A DNA stretch of 64,000 bases. Origin: an uncultured Myxococcales bacterium (GTDB lineage: Bacteria > Myxococcota_A > Bradymonadia > UBA7976 > VGTA01). The DNA lies in assembly GCA_937146725.1 (NCBI GenBank), contig CAKZRU010000042.1, forward strand, positions 1-64,000, written 5' to 3'. Under the pieces are notes generated by a model. That model ran no database searches and was not told the DNA's origin. It saw nothing but the letters and a program-made list of their open reading frames with translations. Below are positions 8,368 through 17,949 of this stretch, in pieces; the first letter of the stretch is position 1, and the number at the start of each line of letters is the position of its first letter. The position numbers and the translations under genes are program-made.

Positions 8368-9462
8368 ATGAAAAAGATCTTAACCGTCGTGGGCGCTCGG
8401 CCTCAGTTTATTAAAGCTTCAGCCCTGTCTCATGCCCTAGCCACCGAGGTAGAACTCAACGAAATCTTGGTACATACAGGGCAACACTATGATGAAAATA
8501 TGTCCGCTGTATTCTTTGATGAGCTTGGTATTCCCAAGCCGGCTTATCATCTGGGTATCTCAGGTGGGCGACATGGTGAAATGACGGCGGAGATGATCAA
8601 GCAATTAGAGCAGGTTTTTCTAAAAGAAAGCCCAGATCTTGTTTTGGTTTATGGAGATACAAACTCCACCCTGGCAGCAGCTTTAGCCGCTGCCAAACTC
8701 CATATTCCTATTGCGCATGTCGAAGCCGGACTTCGTTCTTTTAATAAGCGTATGCCCGAGGAGTTAAATCGAATTTTAACCGATCACTGTGCAAGCCTAT
8801 TGTTTACGCCCACTGATGTAGCGAGCCAAAATCTTTTGCATGAGGGCTTTGAGCAAAATCAGATTACCCAAGTGGGTGATGTTATGCTTGATGTGGCTCT
8901 TTTATCTAAAGAGCGTGCGCAACAACAGGTTAGTACTCAACTCTTAAACACTCTCGATTTACAACATAAAGACTATTTTTTAACCACCATTCATCGGCAA
9001 GAAAATACGGATGATGTCAATCGACTTAAAGCGATTTTTGAAGGCTTAAGTTTAATTGCCCAAAGCAAGAAAGTAGTTTTACCCTTGCATCCTAGAACAA
9101 AGGCAAGGTTGGCGCAGTTTGCACTAAATCAGCTTCTTGATGACTTGCTAGTGATTCCGCCCTTAAGTTATTTAGAAATGGTGGCCTTAGAATGTCACGC
9201 CTCATTGATTATCACGGATTCTGGTGGCGTTCAAAAAGAAGCATTTTTTCACCAAGTCCCCTGCTTGACTCTAAGGGATGAAACCGAATGGGTCGAGCTG
9301 GTAGAGGCCGAGTGGAATACCTTACTTAAGCCCTCTCATGCCCAAGAAATCTATGAAGTGGCCATGATAAAGCAAGGCAGTCAAGGAAAGCCGATTTCGC
9401 CTTATGGACAGGGCCAAGCAAGTCAACTCATTGTACAAGGAATAAAGACTCTTTTTGCCTAG
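8368..9462 (+). CDS. wecB: UDP-N-acetylglucosamine 2-epimerase (non-hydrolysing)
   Basis: Interconverts UDP-GlcNAc and UDP-ManNAc, a precursor for surface polysaccharides. The 364-residue protein has the full set of signatures: RPQFIKA near the N-terminus, TGQHYDENMS, GDTNSTLA (catalytic Asp), HVEAGLRSF and MPEELNR (catalytic Glu residues), TIHRQENTD (His) and TDSGGVQKEAF (UDP binding). AGAGAGG precedes the ATG at 8368. No other polysaccharide gene is adjacent, so the pathway it feeds is not shown here. Confidence 0.94.
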   Translation: MKKILTVVGARPQFIKASALSHALATEVELNEILVHTGQHYDENMSAVFFDELGIPKPAYHLGISGGRHGEMTAEMIKQLEQVFLKESPDLVLVYGDTNSTLAAALAAAKLHIPIAHVEAGLRSFNKRMPEELNRILTDHCASLLFTPTDVASQNLLHEGFEQNQITQVGDVMLDVALLSKERAQQQVSTQLLNTLDLQHKDYFLTTIHRQENTDDVNRLKAIFEGLSLIAQSKKVVLPLHPRTKARLAQFALNQLLDDLLVIPPLSYLEMVALECHASLIITDSGGVQKEAFFHQVPCLTLRDETEWVELVEAEWNTLLKPSHAQEIYEVAMIKQGSQGKPISPYGQGQASQLIVQGIKTLFA

Positions 9463-9488
9463 TTTATAGGTCTAATAAGTCTAGTCGT

Positions 9489-9546
9489 TGACTTGGGAAA
9501 TGACCTGAGAAAAGACCTAGGGAATGATCTGGGGAATGACTTGAGG
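9489..9546. repeat. Imperfect 12-bp tandem repeat, five units
   Basis: Units TGACTTGGGAAA, TGACCTGAGAAA, AGACCTAGGGAA, TGATCTGGGGAA and TGACTTGAGG follow without gaps, in the 213-base space between wecB and the Sir2 gene. The units have diverged, so the array is not recent. No gene is visible here. Confidence 0.65.
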
Positions 9547-9675
9547 CTTAGTGATGATGCAGTGCTTTTAAGGATAGCAGAGCATCATAAAAAGTCACAA
9601 CTGCTTTACACAACTCGTTAAAGTTTTGGTGATGAAGCAGTTACGATTTAAGAATAAACAGAAATTGAGGATAAT

Positions 9676-10521
9676 ATGGACATAAGTGAAGTCATTAAAC
9701 AGGCCGCACAAGCGATTAAAGATGCGGATGTACTTTTGATTACAGCGGGTGCCGGTATGGGCGTTGACTCCGGACTACCTGATTTTAGAGGTGATCAAGG
9801 TTTTTGGAAAGCATATCCTGCCTTACAAGGTTATTCTTTCATCGACATGGCTAATCCTGAATGGTTCGAAAGCGATCCGCATCGTGCATGGGGCTTTTAT
9901 GGGCATCGACTCAACCTTTATCGGGAAACAGTGCCTCATCAAGGATTTCAACTGTTACTTCAGTGGACCTTAGAAAAAGCCAAGTCTTCCTTTGTGTATA
10001 CTTCAAATGTGGATGGACAGTTTCAAAAATCGGGTTTTGACCCGGACTGTATTTGTGAGTGTCATGGATCCATTCATCATTGGCAGGAATTGAATGGACG
10101 AGGTGAGATTCATATAGCCGATGGCATTGAACTTGATATTGATGAAAAAGCAGTCCGCTTAAGTGGGGATTTACCTCGTCATCCCTTGTTACGTGGTGAA
10201 GTTCGACCCAATATCTTAATGTTTGGAGATTTCTATTGGCAAAGCGAACGAACCGATCAGCAATATGATCGCTTCGATGCTTGGATAGAGCAGCATCAAA
10301 ATACCAAAGTAACCATTATTGAAATGGGCGCCGGTACAGCGATTCCATCGGTACGAAACCAAGGAGAGAGGTTACTTCGCCAAAATCCAGCTGCCAGATT
10401 GATTAGAATTAATCCACGTGAATCTCAGTGCCGTCATCATGATCAAACTCAGTGCTTTTCGATCCCTTTGGGGGCTCTAGAAGCCTTGAGTCAGATTCAA
10501 GCCAGTTATGAAAGCTTATAA
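9676..10521 (+). CDS. Sir2-family NAD-dependent protein deacylase, zinc-ribbon lost
   Basis: The NAD-binding signature TAGAGMGVDSGLPDFRG is at residues 24-39, TSNVDG (usually TQNxD) at 109-114, and the catalytic His at 130 in ECHGS. FGDFYW matches the acyl-substrate loop. A typical sirtuin has two CxxC pairs after the catalytic His, forming the zinc ribbon. Here that region is short and cysteine-free (WQELNGRGEIHI), while cysteines cluster just before the His (DPDCICEC). It could act as a deacylase, an NAD-consuming enzyme or an ADP-ribosyltransferase; sequence alone does not decide. Stand-alone gene, convergent with the next one. Confidence 0.85.
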   Translation: MDISEVIKQAAQAIKDADVLLITAGAGMGVDSGLPDFRGDQGFWKAYPALQGYSFIDMANPEWFESDPHRAWGFYGHRLNLYRETVPHQGFQLLLQWTLEKAKSSFVYTSNVDGQFQKSGFDPDCICECHGSIHHWQELNGRGEIHIADGIELDIDEKAVRLSGDLPRHPLLRGEVRPNILMFGDFYWQSERTDQQYDRFDAWIEQHQNTKVTIIEMGAGTAIPSVRNQGERLLRQNPAARLIRINPRESQCRHHDQTQCFSIPLGALEALSQIQASYESL

Positions 10522-10554
10522 GCGGCGATCTTTTTAAAATACGCTTATTATCCG

Positions 10555-11871
10555 TTAAAATCTCCAATAAAGACCTAAAATATAAGGCTGAGTGTGCACT
10601 AGCAAACGGAAGTTTTTGGTAATGGCCCATACAATCCCAAAGTCTACCCCCATGCCTGTATCATTAGTGAGATAGTTGCGGAAATTCGGGTCATAAAAGA
10701 TTTCACCCAAAATCTTAATCGAGGGAGAAAGATCTAGATCGGTACCTGCATAAACCCGATAGGTTGGCATTGCGCCCCAATCATTTGCATTAAACTTGTT
10801 GATTTCTATATTGGCTCCAGCATGTAGGCTAAATCGTCCACCTTTTTGCATCAGCCAAGATACACTTTGCGCAATATATAATTGGGTTTGCCAGCCAAAG
10901 GAAGGATCCGTGCATTGATAAGGCTCAGTAATGCTTCGGCCACTTACCATGACCATATCTGAGTCACATTGGTATGAATCGTAATTACGAAAAGAGTTAA
11001 AAAGGTTTGGACGCTGTTTACTTTCTTCAATCAGTCCACCATCAGCGGCATAGGAACTTTGATTATAGCCATTAAAGCTATGAGTCTGTGCCTTAATGCC
11101 AATGGCCATCCCATGCTCACGGGTATTGCTTCGCTTAAAGTAAGGTTGCCACTTGAGTTCAATGTTAGGATTGACCTTATTTGCGTGGTTTAAGCCGATT
11201 AAATTGACAAGATTCACTGAGATTAAACTTGAAGCTGTCATGCCATAGGCCAATGACAAACCACTGATATATACATCACCCTGATTAAAAACATAGGCGG
11301 TGGGATCAAAGAACATATCAATCAAGGGTTCAATTGTGTTTTCAAAATCAGCGCTTTCACTGCCATTATAACTACGACCTGTCTCTAGGTCGACCACATT
11401 CGCTGAACCCTGAACACTTCCTAAAGTTGAATCTCCCAAGGTGGCACCGGACTTAAAGTCAAGCTGAAAGGTTTCAATATTGGCTCGATCAATCGTTAGT
11501 AGCCCCATCACGCCTTGTACCTGTATTTGCTTTTCAGTTTGGCTCATGAGCAAGCCCTGAACAGTGGAGCCGTCGGTGAGCTTCACTCTAATGCTAGGTT
11601 TAATCACATTTGTTACCGGAATCGACATGACCCCCAAAAGGGTTTTAATCTTAATCGTTTCTTCGGTTTGCTCAATGATCTGACCCTTGAGGACTGTCCC
11701 ATCTTTGAGTTTAAGTTCGGTATCTATTGATGGTTTTACGGTATCTTGAGAGTCAGCTTCCGCCCAAGCAAGTGGACTTTTAAGTCCTAATTCTAAACTT
11801 AGGCTAAAAACTAGGCTCAATATACTCAAACGCCAAAATAAAGAACATGGATAAGGATATTTTTTAAACAT
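10555..11871 (-). CDS. Outer-membrane beta-barrel protein with tandem LSm/SH3-like N-terminal repeats
   Basis: 438 residues with a signal peptide ending near SPLAWAEA. Residues about 50-135 hold two related beta repeats (LKDGTVLKGQIIEQTEETIKI and LTDGSTVQGLLMSQTEKQI), each followed by a LLGVMSIP/VMGLLTID strand. The rest is rich in alternating polar and aromatic residues, and the chain ends in YWRF, the terminal Phe typical of barrels inserted by BAM. Start at 11871 is supported by AAGG seven bases upstream. The role is unknown. The neighbouring operon also encodes an outer-membrane protein, but 130 bases separate them. Confidence 0.75.
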   Translation of the reverse strand: MFKKYPYPCSLFWRLSILSLVFSLSLELGLKSPLAWAEADSQDTVKPSIDTELKLKDGTVLKGQIIEQTEETIKIKTLLGVMSIPVTNVIKPSIRVKLTDGSTVQGLLMSQTEKQIQVQGVMGLLTIDRANIETFQLDFKSGATLGDSTLGSVQGSANVVDLETGRSYNGSESADFENTIEPLIDMFFDPTAYVFNQGDVYISGLSLAYGMTASSLISVNLVNLIGLNHANKVNPNIELKWQPYFKRSNTREHGMAIGIKAQTHSFNGYNQSSYAADGGLIEESKQRPNLFNSFRNYDSYQCDSDMVMVSGRSITEPYQCTDPSFGWQTQLYIAQSVSWLMQKGGRFSLHAGANIEINKFNANDWGAMPTYRVYAGTDLDLSPSIKILGEIFYDPNFRNYLTNDTGMGVDFGIVWAITKNFRLLVHTQPYILGLYWRF

Positions 11872-12002
11872 GGCTGTACCTTATTATGATTAAAGTTTAG
11901 ATCTTAAATATAAATCTAGGAAATCAATGAGAGTGTAAAAAATCGCTTTAGCTATTTAATGCTTTTGGCTTAGCGATTTAAAGTAAAAACTCAAGATATA
12001 AA

Positions 12003-13277
12003 TTAATAATAAGCACTTAGCATCACAAAGCTAAGCCATGACAAGGTCCCAAGTTCACTTTGTAGTGTGAGTTCATTTATCCCTTTTCCAACACCAAGAT
12101 AAGAGCCGATCACAGCACTAGCTTCATCACTGATTGACCAAGCTAAGCTTGGCCCAAGCAAGGCACTAGTATCTTTAAGGTTGATGATACTGCTTACCGA
12201 AGCATTTAAAAGGGGCGTTAGGGCTTGTTGCATACTGAATGATGCATAAGATTGAGCTAAAAGCCAACGTTCACCGCTAAGAACTCTTGGATCGGATGCC
12301 GATCGCAAGTAATCATCCACCTTGCCAGCGCCATCTTCTAGCCAAGCAAACTCCACATTAATTCTGCCACCACCACCTATGCTCCACAGCCAATCAAAGC
12401 CGGCACATGCCCTAATAAAATCAGGATCTAAGCTTAGAGTCTGATCATAGTCGGCACGCTCTCCCTTTTGCGCTCGTCTTGTGTATGAAAAGTCACCATA
12501 TACATTGAGTTCAGCTAAGGGACCGGCCAAGCTTAAGCCAAAAACTAAGTCGCCTTGAATGGCCAAAGTCAGTAAAGCGATATCCCAAGTCGCCAAGCTG
12601 TCCTTTATTTTGGCCGCAAAGATACTCTGATCTAAGGACCAAGAGTCCTTTAACTCTGTTCTTTGGGCTACAACTAAAGTCCATTCACCGGCAATCCCCC
12701 AATACCCATCAAGCCTTAGGGCATCTACCCCCGGCTTGTATTCTCGATCAATCGTTGCGGGAGAAAAGGGATTGACTCTATCTAAAGGTGTAAAGGCCCG
12801 ACCTTGACCAAAGCTTATCACTTGTCGACCTAGGGTCAGTTTGTATTGTGACCATTCATAGCTTAATGCCAAGCGATCTCCTCTTAATAATAACTGACTC
12901 CCTTGATCTTGAACTAAAGCATAGCTCAAGGGTAAGGCTTCGCTTTGGGTACTGAGGTTAGGGCTTAAAGAAAAGACACTCATGCTATTTGAACTAGCTT
13001 CAAAAGCGCTCATTAAGCCATGTGCTTCAAGTTGTAAGCTTCCCCAACGCTGTTTAAACTTAAGTCGAGAACTTAAAGCACCCGAGGTGGTGGACGGTAA
13101 ATGATCTAAGCCTCTCGGCGCTCCACTCATGGTATGAAAAAGCTTTAAGTCACCGCTCAGTTCATCGGCGTAGGCTAAGTAAATGGGCATCATAAAACTT
13201 AAAAGTAGGTAACATAGACCAAGCTTGAACGAACAACAACTTAAGGCAGTTTTTTTCTGTTTTGACAGTGTTTTCAT
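12003..13277 (-). CDS. Outer-membrane protein (DUF1302-like barrel) of the LolA/ABC operon
   Basis: 424 residues from the preferred ATG at 13277 (MKTLSKQKK), with a signal peptide ending around MPIYLAYADE. Text such as LTLGRQVISFGQGRAFTPLDRVNPFSPATID is typical of DUF1302/porin-like barrels found with LolA-like/FtsX ABC clusters. The chain ends SAYY, an aromatic end fitting outer-membrane insertion. No clear ribosome binding site is seen; ATG 13289 is an alternative. It lies 16 bases after the ATPase stop, so it is the last gene of the five-gene operon and may be the outer-membrane acceptor of the system. Confidence 0.8.
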   Translation of the reverse strand: MKTLSKQKKTALSCCSFKLGLCYLLLSFMMPIYLAYADELSGDLKLFHTMSGAPRGLDHLPSTTSGALSSRLKFKQRWGSLQLEAHGLMSAFEASSNSMSVFSLSPNLSTQSEALPLSYALVQDQGSQLLLRGDRLALSYEWSQYKLTLGRQVISFGQGRAFTPLDRVNPFSPATIDREYKPGVDALRLDGYWGIAGEWTLVVAQRTELKDSWSLDQSIFAAKIKDSLATWDIALLTLAIQGDLVFGLSLAGPLAELNVYGDFSYTRRAQKGERADYDQTLSLDPDFIRACAGFDWLWSIGGGGRINVEFAWLEDGAGKVDDYLRSASDPRVLSGERWLLAQSYASFSMQQALTPLLNASVSSIINLKDTSALLGPSLAWSISDEASAVIGSYLGVGKGINELTLQSELGTLSWLSFVMLSAYY

Positions 13278-13293
13278 GATTAAAATCATTAAG

Positions 13294-14034
13294 TTAAGTT
13301 TTAGATTCATCAGCAGCGATTTGGCCATCAACCAGCCTAATCACTCTTTTGGCTGCCTTGATCACTTGCGGGTCATGAGTAGAAAAAATAAAGGTAATCC
13401 CACGTTCTTGATTGAGCTTACGCATCAGGGCAATAAGAGAAGCACCGGTTTGAGAATCTAGGTTAGCAGTCGGTTCATCGGCCAAAATAAGAGCTGGTTC
13501 ACCTGCCATCGCTCTTGCAATCGCGACTCTTTGCTGTTGACCTCCCGATAATTCATTAGGTCGTCGGTGGGCTAGTTCTCCTAATCCAACTGCAGTTAAA
13601 AGCTCCATAACTTTAGCTTTACGCTCAGCTTCGGGTACCCCTCTGACCATAAGTACAAACTCAGCATTCTCATAGGCGGTTAGCACCGGTAACAAATTAT
13701 AGGATTGAAAAATAAAGCCAACCTTATTGCGACGTAATTCCGCTCGTTCGGTATCGCTCATTTCACCTAAACTACGGCCATTAATCTTCACAATCCCCTC
13801 GCTAGGCCGATCAAGAGCACCAATCATGTTAAGTAGCGTCGTTTTACCCGAGCCTGATGGACCCATAAATGCGGTAAACTCTCCTGCTTTGATCTCTAAA
13901 TCTACACCCCGCAAAGCCCATACCTTACTTTGACCTTGGGTATAAGCTTTTTTTAAGTCTTGTATGTGAACGATTGTTTCATGGGTTGAAGTCACTTCAT
14001 GTTGCTCTGATACTTGTGGATGACTGTCTGACAT
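13294..14034 (-). CDS. ABC transporter ATPase, LolD/MacB type
   Basis: 246 residues. Walker A GPSGSGKTTLLN, Q-loop GFIFQSYNLLP, signature LSGGQQQRVAIARA, Walker B LILADEPTANLD and switch STHDP are all present and canonical. It should drive the two FtsX-type permeases encoded just upstream; such ATPases power mechanotransmission or lipoprotein extraction rather than classical import. AAGGA lies seven bases before the ATG. Third from the front in a tight operon of LolA-like protein, two permeases, ATPase and outer-membrane protein. Confidence 0.94.
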   Translation of the reverse strand: MSDSHPQVSEQHEVTSTHETIVHIQDLKKAYTQGQSKVWALRGVDLEIKAGEFTAFMGPSGSGKTTLLNMIGALDRPSEGIVKINGRSLGEMSDTERAELRRNKVGFIFQSYNLLPVLTAYENAEFVLMVRGVPEAERKAKVMELLTAVGLGELAHRRPNELSGGQQQRVAIARAMAGEPALILADEPTANLDSQTGASLIALMRKLNQERGITFIFSTHDPQVIKAAKRVIRLVDGQIAADESKT

Positions 14035-14083
14035 TTTTTATCCTTTAAATCTTGGTTATGGGCCATGAACAAGGCGCTTTAGT

Positions 14084-15493
14084 TTATTGGGTATCTGGGC
14101 CACGCATAGCGTCTAAGGCAGATAAATGAGTTGTGCGCCAAGCAGGCCATAAACTCGCCAGTAAGCTCAAAATAATTGAAGCTGAAGTAAAGAGCAGTAG
14201 ACCTTCGGGATGCCATACAGCATGGATGGTTGTTTCCATGACAACCCCACCCACTTCCATGCCTTCACCAACCATTTCAGATAAATCAAGACCATATTCC
14301 ACAGCTGGCCATGACACTAATATCCCCAAAACTAGGCCAATCATAGAGGCAAAAATACCAAGTACAAAGGCTTCTACGACCAATAAGGCGCCCATTAATT
14401 TGGGACTTAGGCCCAAAGCCATCATGACTCCAAAATAGCGTTGACGTTCAAGCGCACTCATCGCCACTGTATTCAGCACGCCAATCGCAATCATAATCCC
14501 CATGATTAAAAAGATGGCCAATGAGGTTTGACGATCTTTAAGGGTGAATTGATATAGGGCCGGCAAAGCTTCTTGCCAGGATAAACTTTCGAGTTTAAGC
14601 CGAGCATTAGTCTGCTTGGCTTGATGGGCTTTGACAAGCTTGTGACTGATCGCCAAGGCTTGTGGAAGTAAATCAATTTGCTCAAGATGTATGCTTACTT
14701 TTTGAGCTTGATCTTGGGTATTTAAACTTGAGTTGTAAGCGTTTAAAGTAATCAAGGCTGTACTTGCTTCTTGATCTTCTGAGGACAGCTTTAGTACGCC
14801 TCTCACCCTAAATAAACGGCTTTGGTTTTCTTGCTGATAACTATAGCTAAAAACAACTTTATCACCGACGGTTAGATCTAAGCGTTCAGCTAATTTTTGT
14901 CCCAAAAGAATCCCACGATCATCATCTTGTTTGAGCCAATGGCTTTTGATTGGCTCACCTTTTTCTCCTTGTGGAAGTTTGGCGGGTACCAAGCGTTTGT
15001 GCCAATCGCTCACCTTGGGTTCAAGTTGAGGATCAATCGCTAACAAACGCGTTCTTGCCCCACCCACTGGTGAGTGTAAAAGGCCTCCAATTTCCGCACG
15101 AGCTAAACTTAAACCAGAGATTTTGGCGTGCGATAAGGCCTGTTCCAAGCTCATTTGTAGCTCGGTGACCTTTTCTATTCTTTGGTCTAATTGATTCAGT
15201 TTTCTACTCGGTTTTTTACTTAGTTTTTTACTTAGTTTTTGACGATCATGTATTTTTTGCTCATCTTTATGCTCTTGAGCTTGAATTACGATATGGCCTG
15301 CTTGTGTTGAGATTCCTACCTTGATCAAACTTTGATAGGAACCCTGCTGAATGTGGTCAGAGAAGATAAATAAGGCTAAACCAAGACTAATCGCTGATCC
15401 GGTAATTAGGGTACGTCGCTTATCTCGCTTAAGTTGCCGTATCGCCAATTTAAATAAAAGCTTTATACTTTGCTTCAAGTCGAGACTGTCCAT
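14084..15493 (-). CDS. FtsX/MacB-type ABC permease (second of two)
   Basis: 469 residues with an N-terminal helix (about 25-45), a large periplasmic domain, and three C-terminal helices around IMGIMIAIGVLNTVAMSALERQ, the hallmark of LolC/E-like permeases. A basic segment with repeated SKKLSKK (about residues 80-100) is inserted early in the periplasmic part. Its ATG overlaps the stop of the preceding permease by one base (TAATG) with GAGGAG upstream, showing translational coupling. Likely forms a heterodimer with that permease. Confidence 0.9.
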   Translation of the reverse strand: MDSLDLKQSIKLLFKLAIRQLKRDKRRTLITGSAISLGLALFIFSDHIQQGSYQSLIKVGISTQAGHIVIQAQEHKDEQKIHDRQKLSKKLSKKPSRKLNQLDQRIEKVTELQMSLEQALSHAKISGLSLARAEIGGLLHSPVGGARTRLLAIDPQLEPKVSDWHKRLVPAKLPQGEKGEPIKSHWLKQDDDRGILLGQKLAERLDLTVGDKVVFSYSYQQENQSRLFRVRGVLKLSSEDQEASTALITLNAYNSSLNTQDQAQKVSIHLEQIDLLPQALAISHKLVKAHQAKQTNARLKLESLSWQEALPALYQFTLKDRQTSLAIFLIMGIMIAIGVLNTVAMSALERQRYFGVMMALGLSPKLMGALLVVEAFVLGIFASMIGLVLGILVSWPAVEYGLDLSEMVGEGMEVGGVVMETTIHAVWHPEGLLLFTSASIILSLLASLWPAWRTTHLSALDAMRGPDTQ

Positions 15494-16773
15494 TATTGCT
15501 CTCCTCTTGAAATGGCTTGAATTGGTTCAATGCGAGAGGCCTTAAAGGCGGGCCAAATCGAAGCAAGTAAGGTCATTGAATAAAGCGCAAACACCGAAAG
15601 CCATAAAGCCGATTGTTCAAAAATACCATATAATCTTGGGCTTAGTCTTACCCCACCATAACTTAGGCCTTTACCATCAACAGAAAAGTCTAAACCATAA
15701 GTCGCAAGTAAATAATCAATGAGACCGCCAAGCATGAGCCCCATAAGTAGTGCTAAACTTGCTAAATAAAAAGATTCGGTGAAAATGAGTTGGCGCACTT
15801 GACCCGGTTTTACGCCAAGGGCCAACATTACCCCAAGCTCACGACTCCGTTCATAAATATTCATGAGCATTGTATTTAAAACCCCAATGGCGGCAACAGC
15901 TAACACAATGATCAACATGATATAAGCAGATGCCTGCTGTGTATCCATAAGTTGGCTCACTGAAGGTCGCGCTTCTCGCCAAGTTTGGATCAATAAGTGG
16001 CTTGACCCTTCTTTTTGTTCATTTAGCGCAGTATTAATCAGTTTCTTAAAGGCTTGGACTTGCTTTTGACCTTTGCCAAAGTTCATCGCTTCCTGAGCGG
16101 AGTGACCACCCACAATGATCAATTCATGCACTTGATCATCCAAGGCAAATAAGTCTTGGGCATCCGTTAAATGAAGCCATACACCGGCTTGATCAAGCTC
16201 GGTTAAGCCGGATTCAATAAGACCCACAACCTTAAATAGTCCTTGGGCTACACCACCATAAGCATCTTGACCAACCAAGGCTAATTCATCATTCAGTTGC
16301 ACTCCAAGTTCTTCGGCAAGCTCTATGCCTAAGGTCATTTCATGCTTAGGCTGTTTGCTTAACCACTGTCCACTAATTAACTCCAAGTCAATTTCACTCA
16401 GTTTTGTTTCTCGCTCGGGATCAACACCCATAATAAGAGCACCGGCTGACTGGGTTTCACTGCCGACTAAGGCAACTGAGAATAAGCGAGGCGCAACAAC
16501 TCTAACATCTTGAATAGACTCAGCTTTGTTTAATAAACTTTGAGCATTAGGCAGGGTGTCATGCAAATGTTTTAGGCTTGGATACTTAGGATGGTGAACT
16601 TGTACATGACCTAAGGTATCGGTGACCATTTCATCAAAGACTTCAGAAAAGATACCGGCTTGCAAGGCCATAGAGCCCATTGATAATGCAACCCCGACCC
16701 CCATTGCTAAGGCCGTAAAAAGAGTCCTTTGTTTTCTGCGCCAAAGGTTGCGCCAAGCCATTGTATGAATCAT
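15493..16773 (-). CDS. FtsX/MacB-type ABC permease (first of two)
   Basis: 426 residues, again one N-terminal helix after the cytosolic WRNLWRRKQRT box, a periplasmic domain and three C-terminal helices with AAIGVLNTMLMNIYERSRELGVMLALG, which is very close to the LolE/MacB coupling-helix region. Start at 16773 has AAGG six bases upstream. It is followed by the second permease with a one-base overlap. Together with the LolA-like protein it suggests movement of a lipid or lipoprotein from the inner membrane. Confidence 0.9.
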   Translation of the reverse strand: MIHTMAWRNLWRRKQRTLFTALAMGVGVALSMGSMALQAGIFSEVFDEMVTDTLGHVQVHHPKYPSLKHLHDTLPNAQSLLNKAESIQDVRVVAPRLFSVALVGSETQSAGALIMGVDPERETKLSEIDLELISGQWLSKQPKHEMTLGIELAEELGVQLNDELALVGQDAYGGVAQGLFKVVGLIESGLTELDQAGVWLHLTDAQDLFALDDQVHELIIVGGHSAQEAMNFGKGQKQVQAFKKLINTALNEQKEGSSHLLIQTWREARPSVSQLMDTQQASAYIMLIIVLAVAAIGVLNTMLMNIYERSRELGVMLALGVKPGQVRQLIFTESFYLASLALLMGLMLGGLIDYLLATYGLDFSVDGKGLSYGGVRLSPRLYGIFEQSALWLSVFALYSMTLLASIWPAFKASRIEPIQAISRGEQ

Positions 16774-16848
16774 TATTTACCTTAGTTTTACGTAATGCGA
16801 ATAACTATTTTAAAACAAAATAACTGTTGGATTCGCTGACTAAAAAGA

Positions 16849-17691
16849 CTAGCGCTTAAGTGACTGTAAGCTAAATAGTCTTGGCGAAAGATCTACGTCA
16901 AAATCGAGTTGCTCATAAATGATCTCTGTAAACTCACCCGCCTTTTTACTTGGTGTGACTCTCATGCGCATTGGAACAAACTGTTCTTTTACTTTTTGAT
17001 AATCATGAAAGCTCATTTCACGAATGAGAACCTCTCTCTCATTCCAATAAGATAAGGATTGAGGACGTTTTTGGGCATCGATCACGACCAACACCTTTCC
17101 CCACACCACGGGTGCATTAGGTTTGGGAATTAATTCAATCTTATAGACGCCTTGTTGATCTATTCCTGACCCATCAGCTTGAGGACGGGCGAGTAGACGC
17201 CAAGTATAATCATCACGCATTCGACTTCCCCGCACCAAATCATCATTGGTTAGGTGGCTACCCATCCATGCGCCTCCCATTGAAGATGCTGATAATTTGA
17301 GCGTTCGGTCTACCTTAGGTAGATAGTTCCAGGCCTCATCCCCAACCTTTAAGGTACTGACCCCCGCATCACGTTTTGGCGCCCTGATCTTGAGTAAAGA
17401 TTTTTCAGTCCCTTGCGTCCAAGCTTCCACCTTCATTTCACGTTCATAACGGGCGGTTTTCACTTTCATTGTCATTAAGCTATGTGAAGAACGACCACGA
17501 TTCAGATCATCAGTGGCATCCAGCAAGGCTTCAACTTCACCTGCTTGTGCTTTGATTGTATCACTTTGAGCTTGAGTGTTTTGTAGAGGCTGAGTATCTT
17601 GGGCAAACGCTGTAAGATGTAGGCCTATGATGAACATACTTTGCATGATGCTACATCTATATAAGTGTTTATTTCTTAACTGTTTCAACAT
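16849..17691 (-). CDS. LolA-like outer-membrane lipoprotein-sorting protein
   Basis: 280 residues with an N-terminal signal peptide (cleavage near AFAQ). The segment SSMGGAWMGSHLTNDDLVRGS and the strands around it are the hallmark of the LolA-like family (Pfam LolA_like), which shares the LolA half-barrel that carries lipids in the periplasm. First gene of an operon with two FtsX permeases, an ATPase and an outer-membrane protein. This set is distinct from the housekeeping LolABCDE system and its cargo is unknown. No strong ribosome binding site is seen at 17691, so an internal start such as MQSMF is possible. Confidence 0.85.
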   Translation of the reverse strand: MLKQLRNKHLYRCSIMQSMFIIGLHLTAFAQDTQPLQNTQAQSDTIKAQAGEVEALLDATDDLNRGRSSHSLMTMKVKTARYEREMKVEAWTQGTEKSLLKIRAPKRDAGVSTLKVGDEAWNYLPKVDRTLKLSASSMGGAWMGSHLTNDDLVRGSRMRDDYTWRLLARPQADGSGIDQQGVYKIELIPKPNAPVVWGKVLVVIDAQKRPQSLSYWNEREVLIREMSFHDYQKVKEQFVPMRMRVTPSKKAGEFTEIIYEQLDFDVDLSPRLFSLQSLKR

Positions 17692-17949
17692 AGTTATTTT
17701 ACTTTACATACTAAGGTTTTTAAAAAGGTATACTGCTCTGCTCATCTCAATCTGTCTATCACTTAAACTAGACAGTGACAATTCTTAGTGAGAATTCAGA
17801 TATCTTCAACTCTAGATTCAGATATTGTATATGAGTTCATAGCGTGGCAAATTACGACTATTCTAATGAGTCTAAATCAGTCGCTGACCAACTTACTCAC
17901 CAACTCAAACTCACACGAACGATCTACCAAATGATTGATCGAGGTAAAT

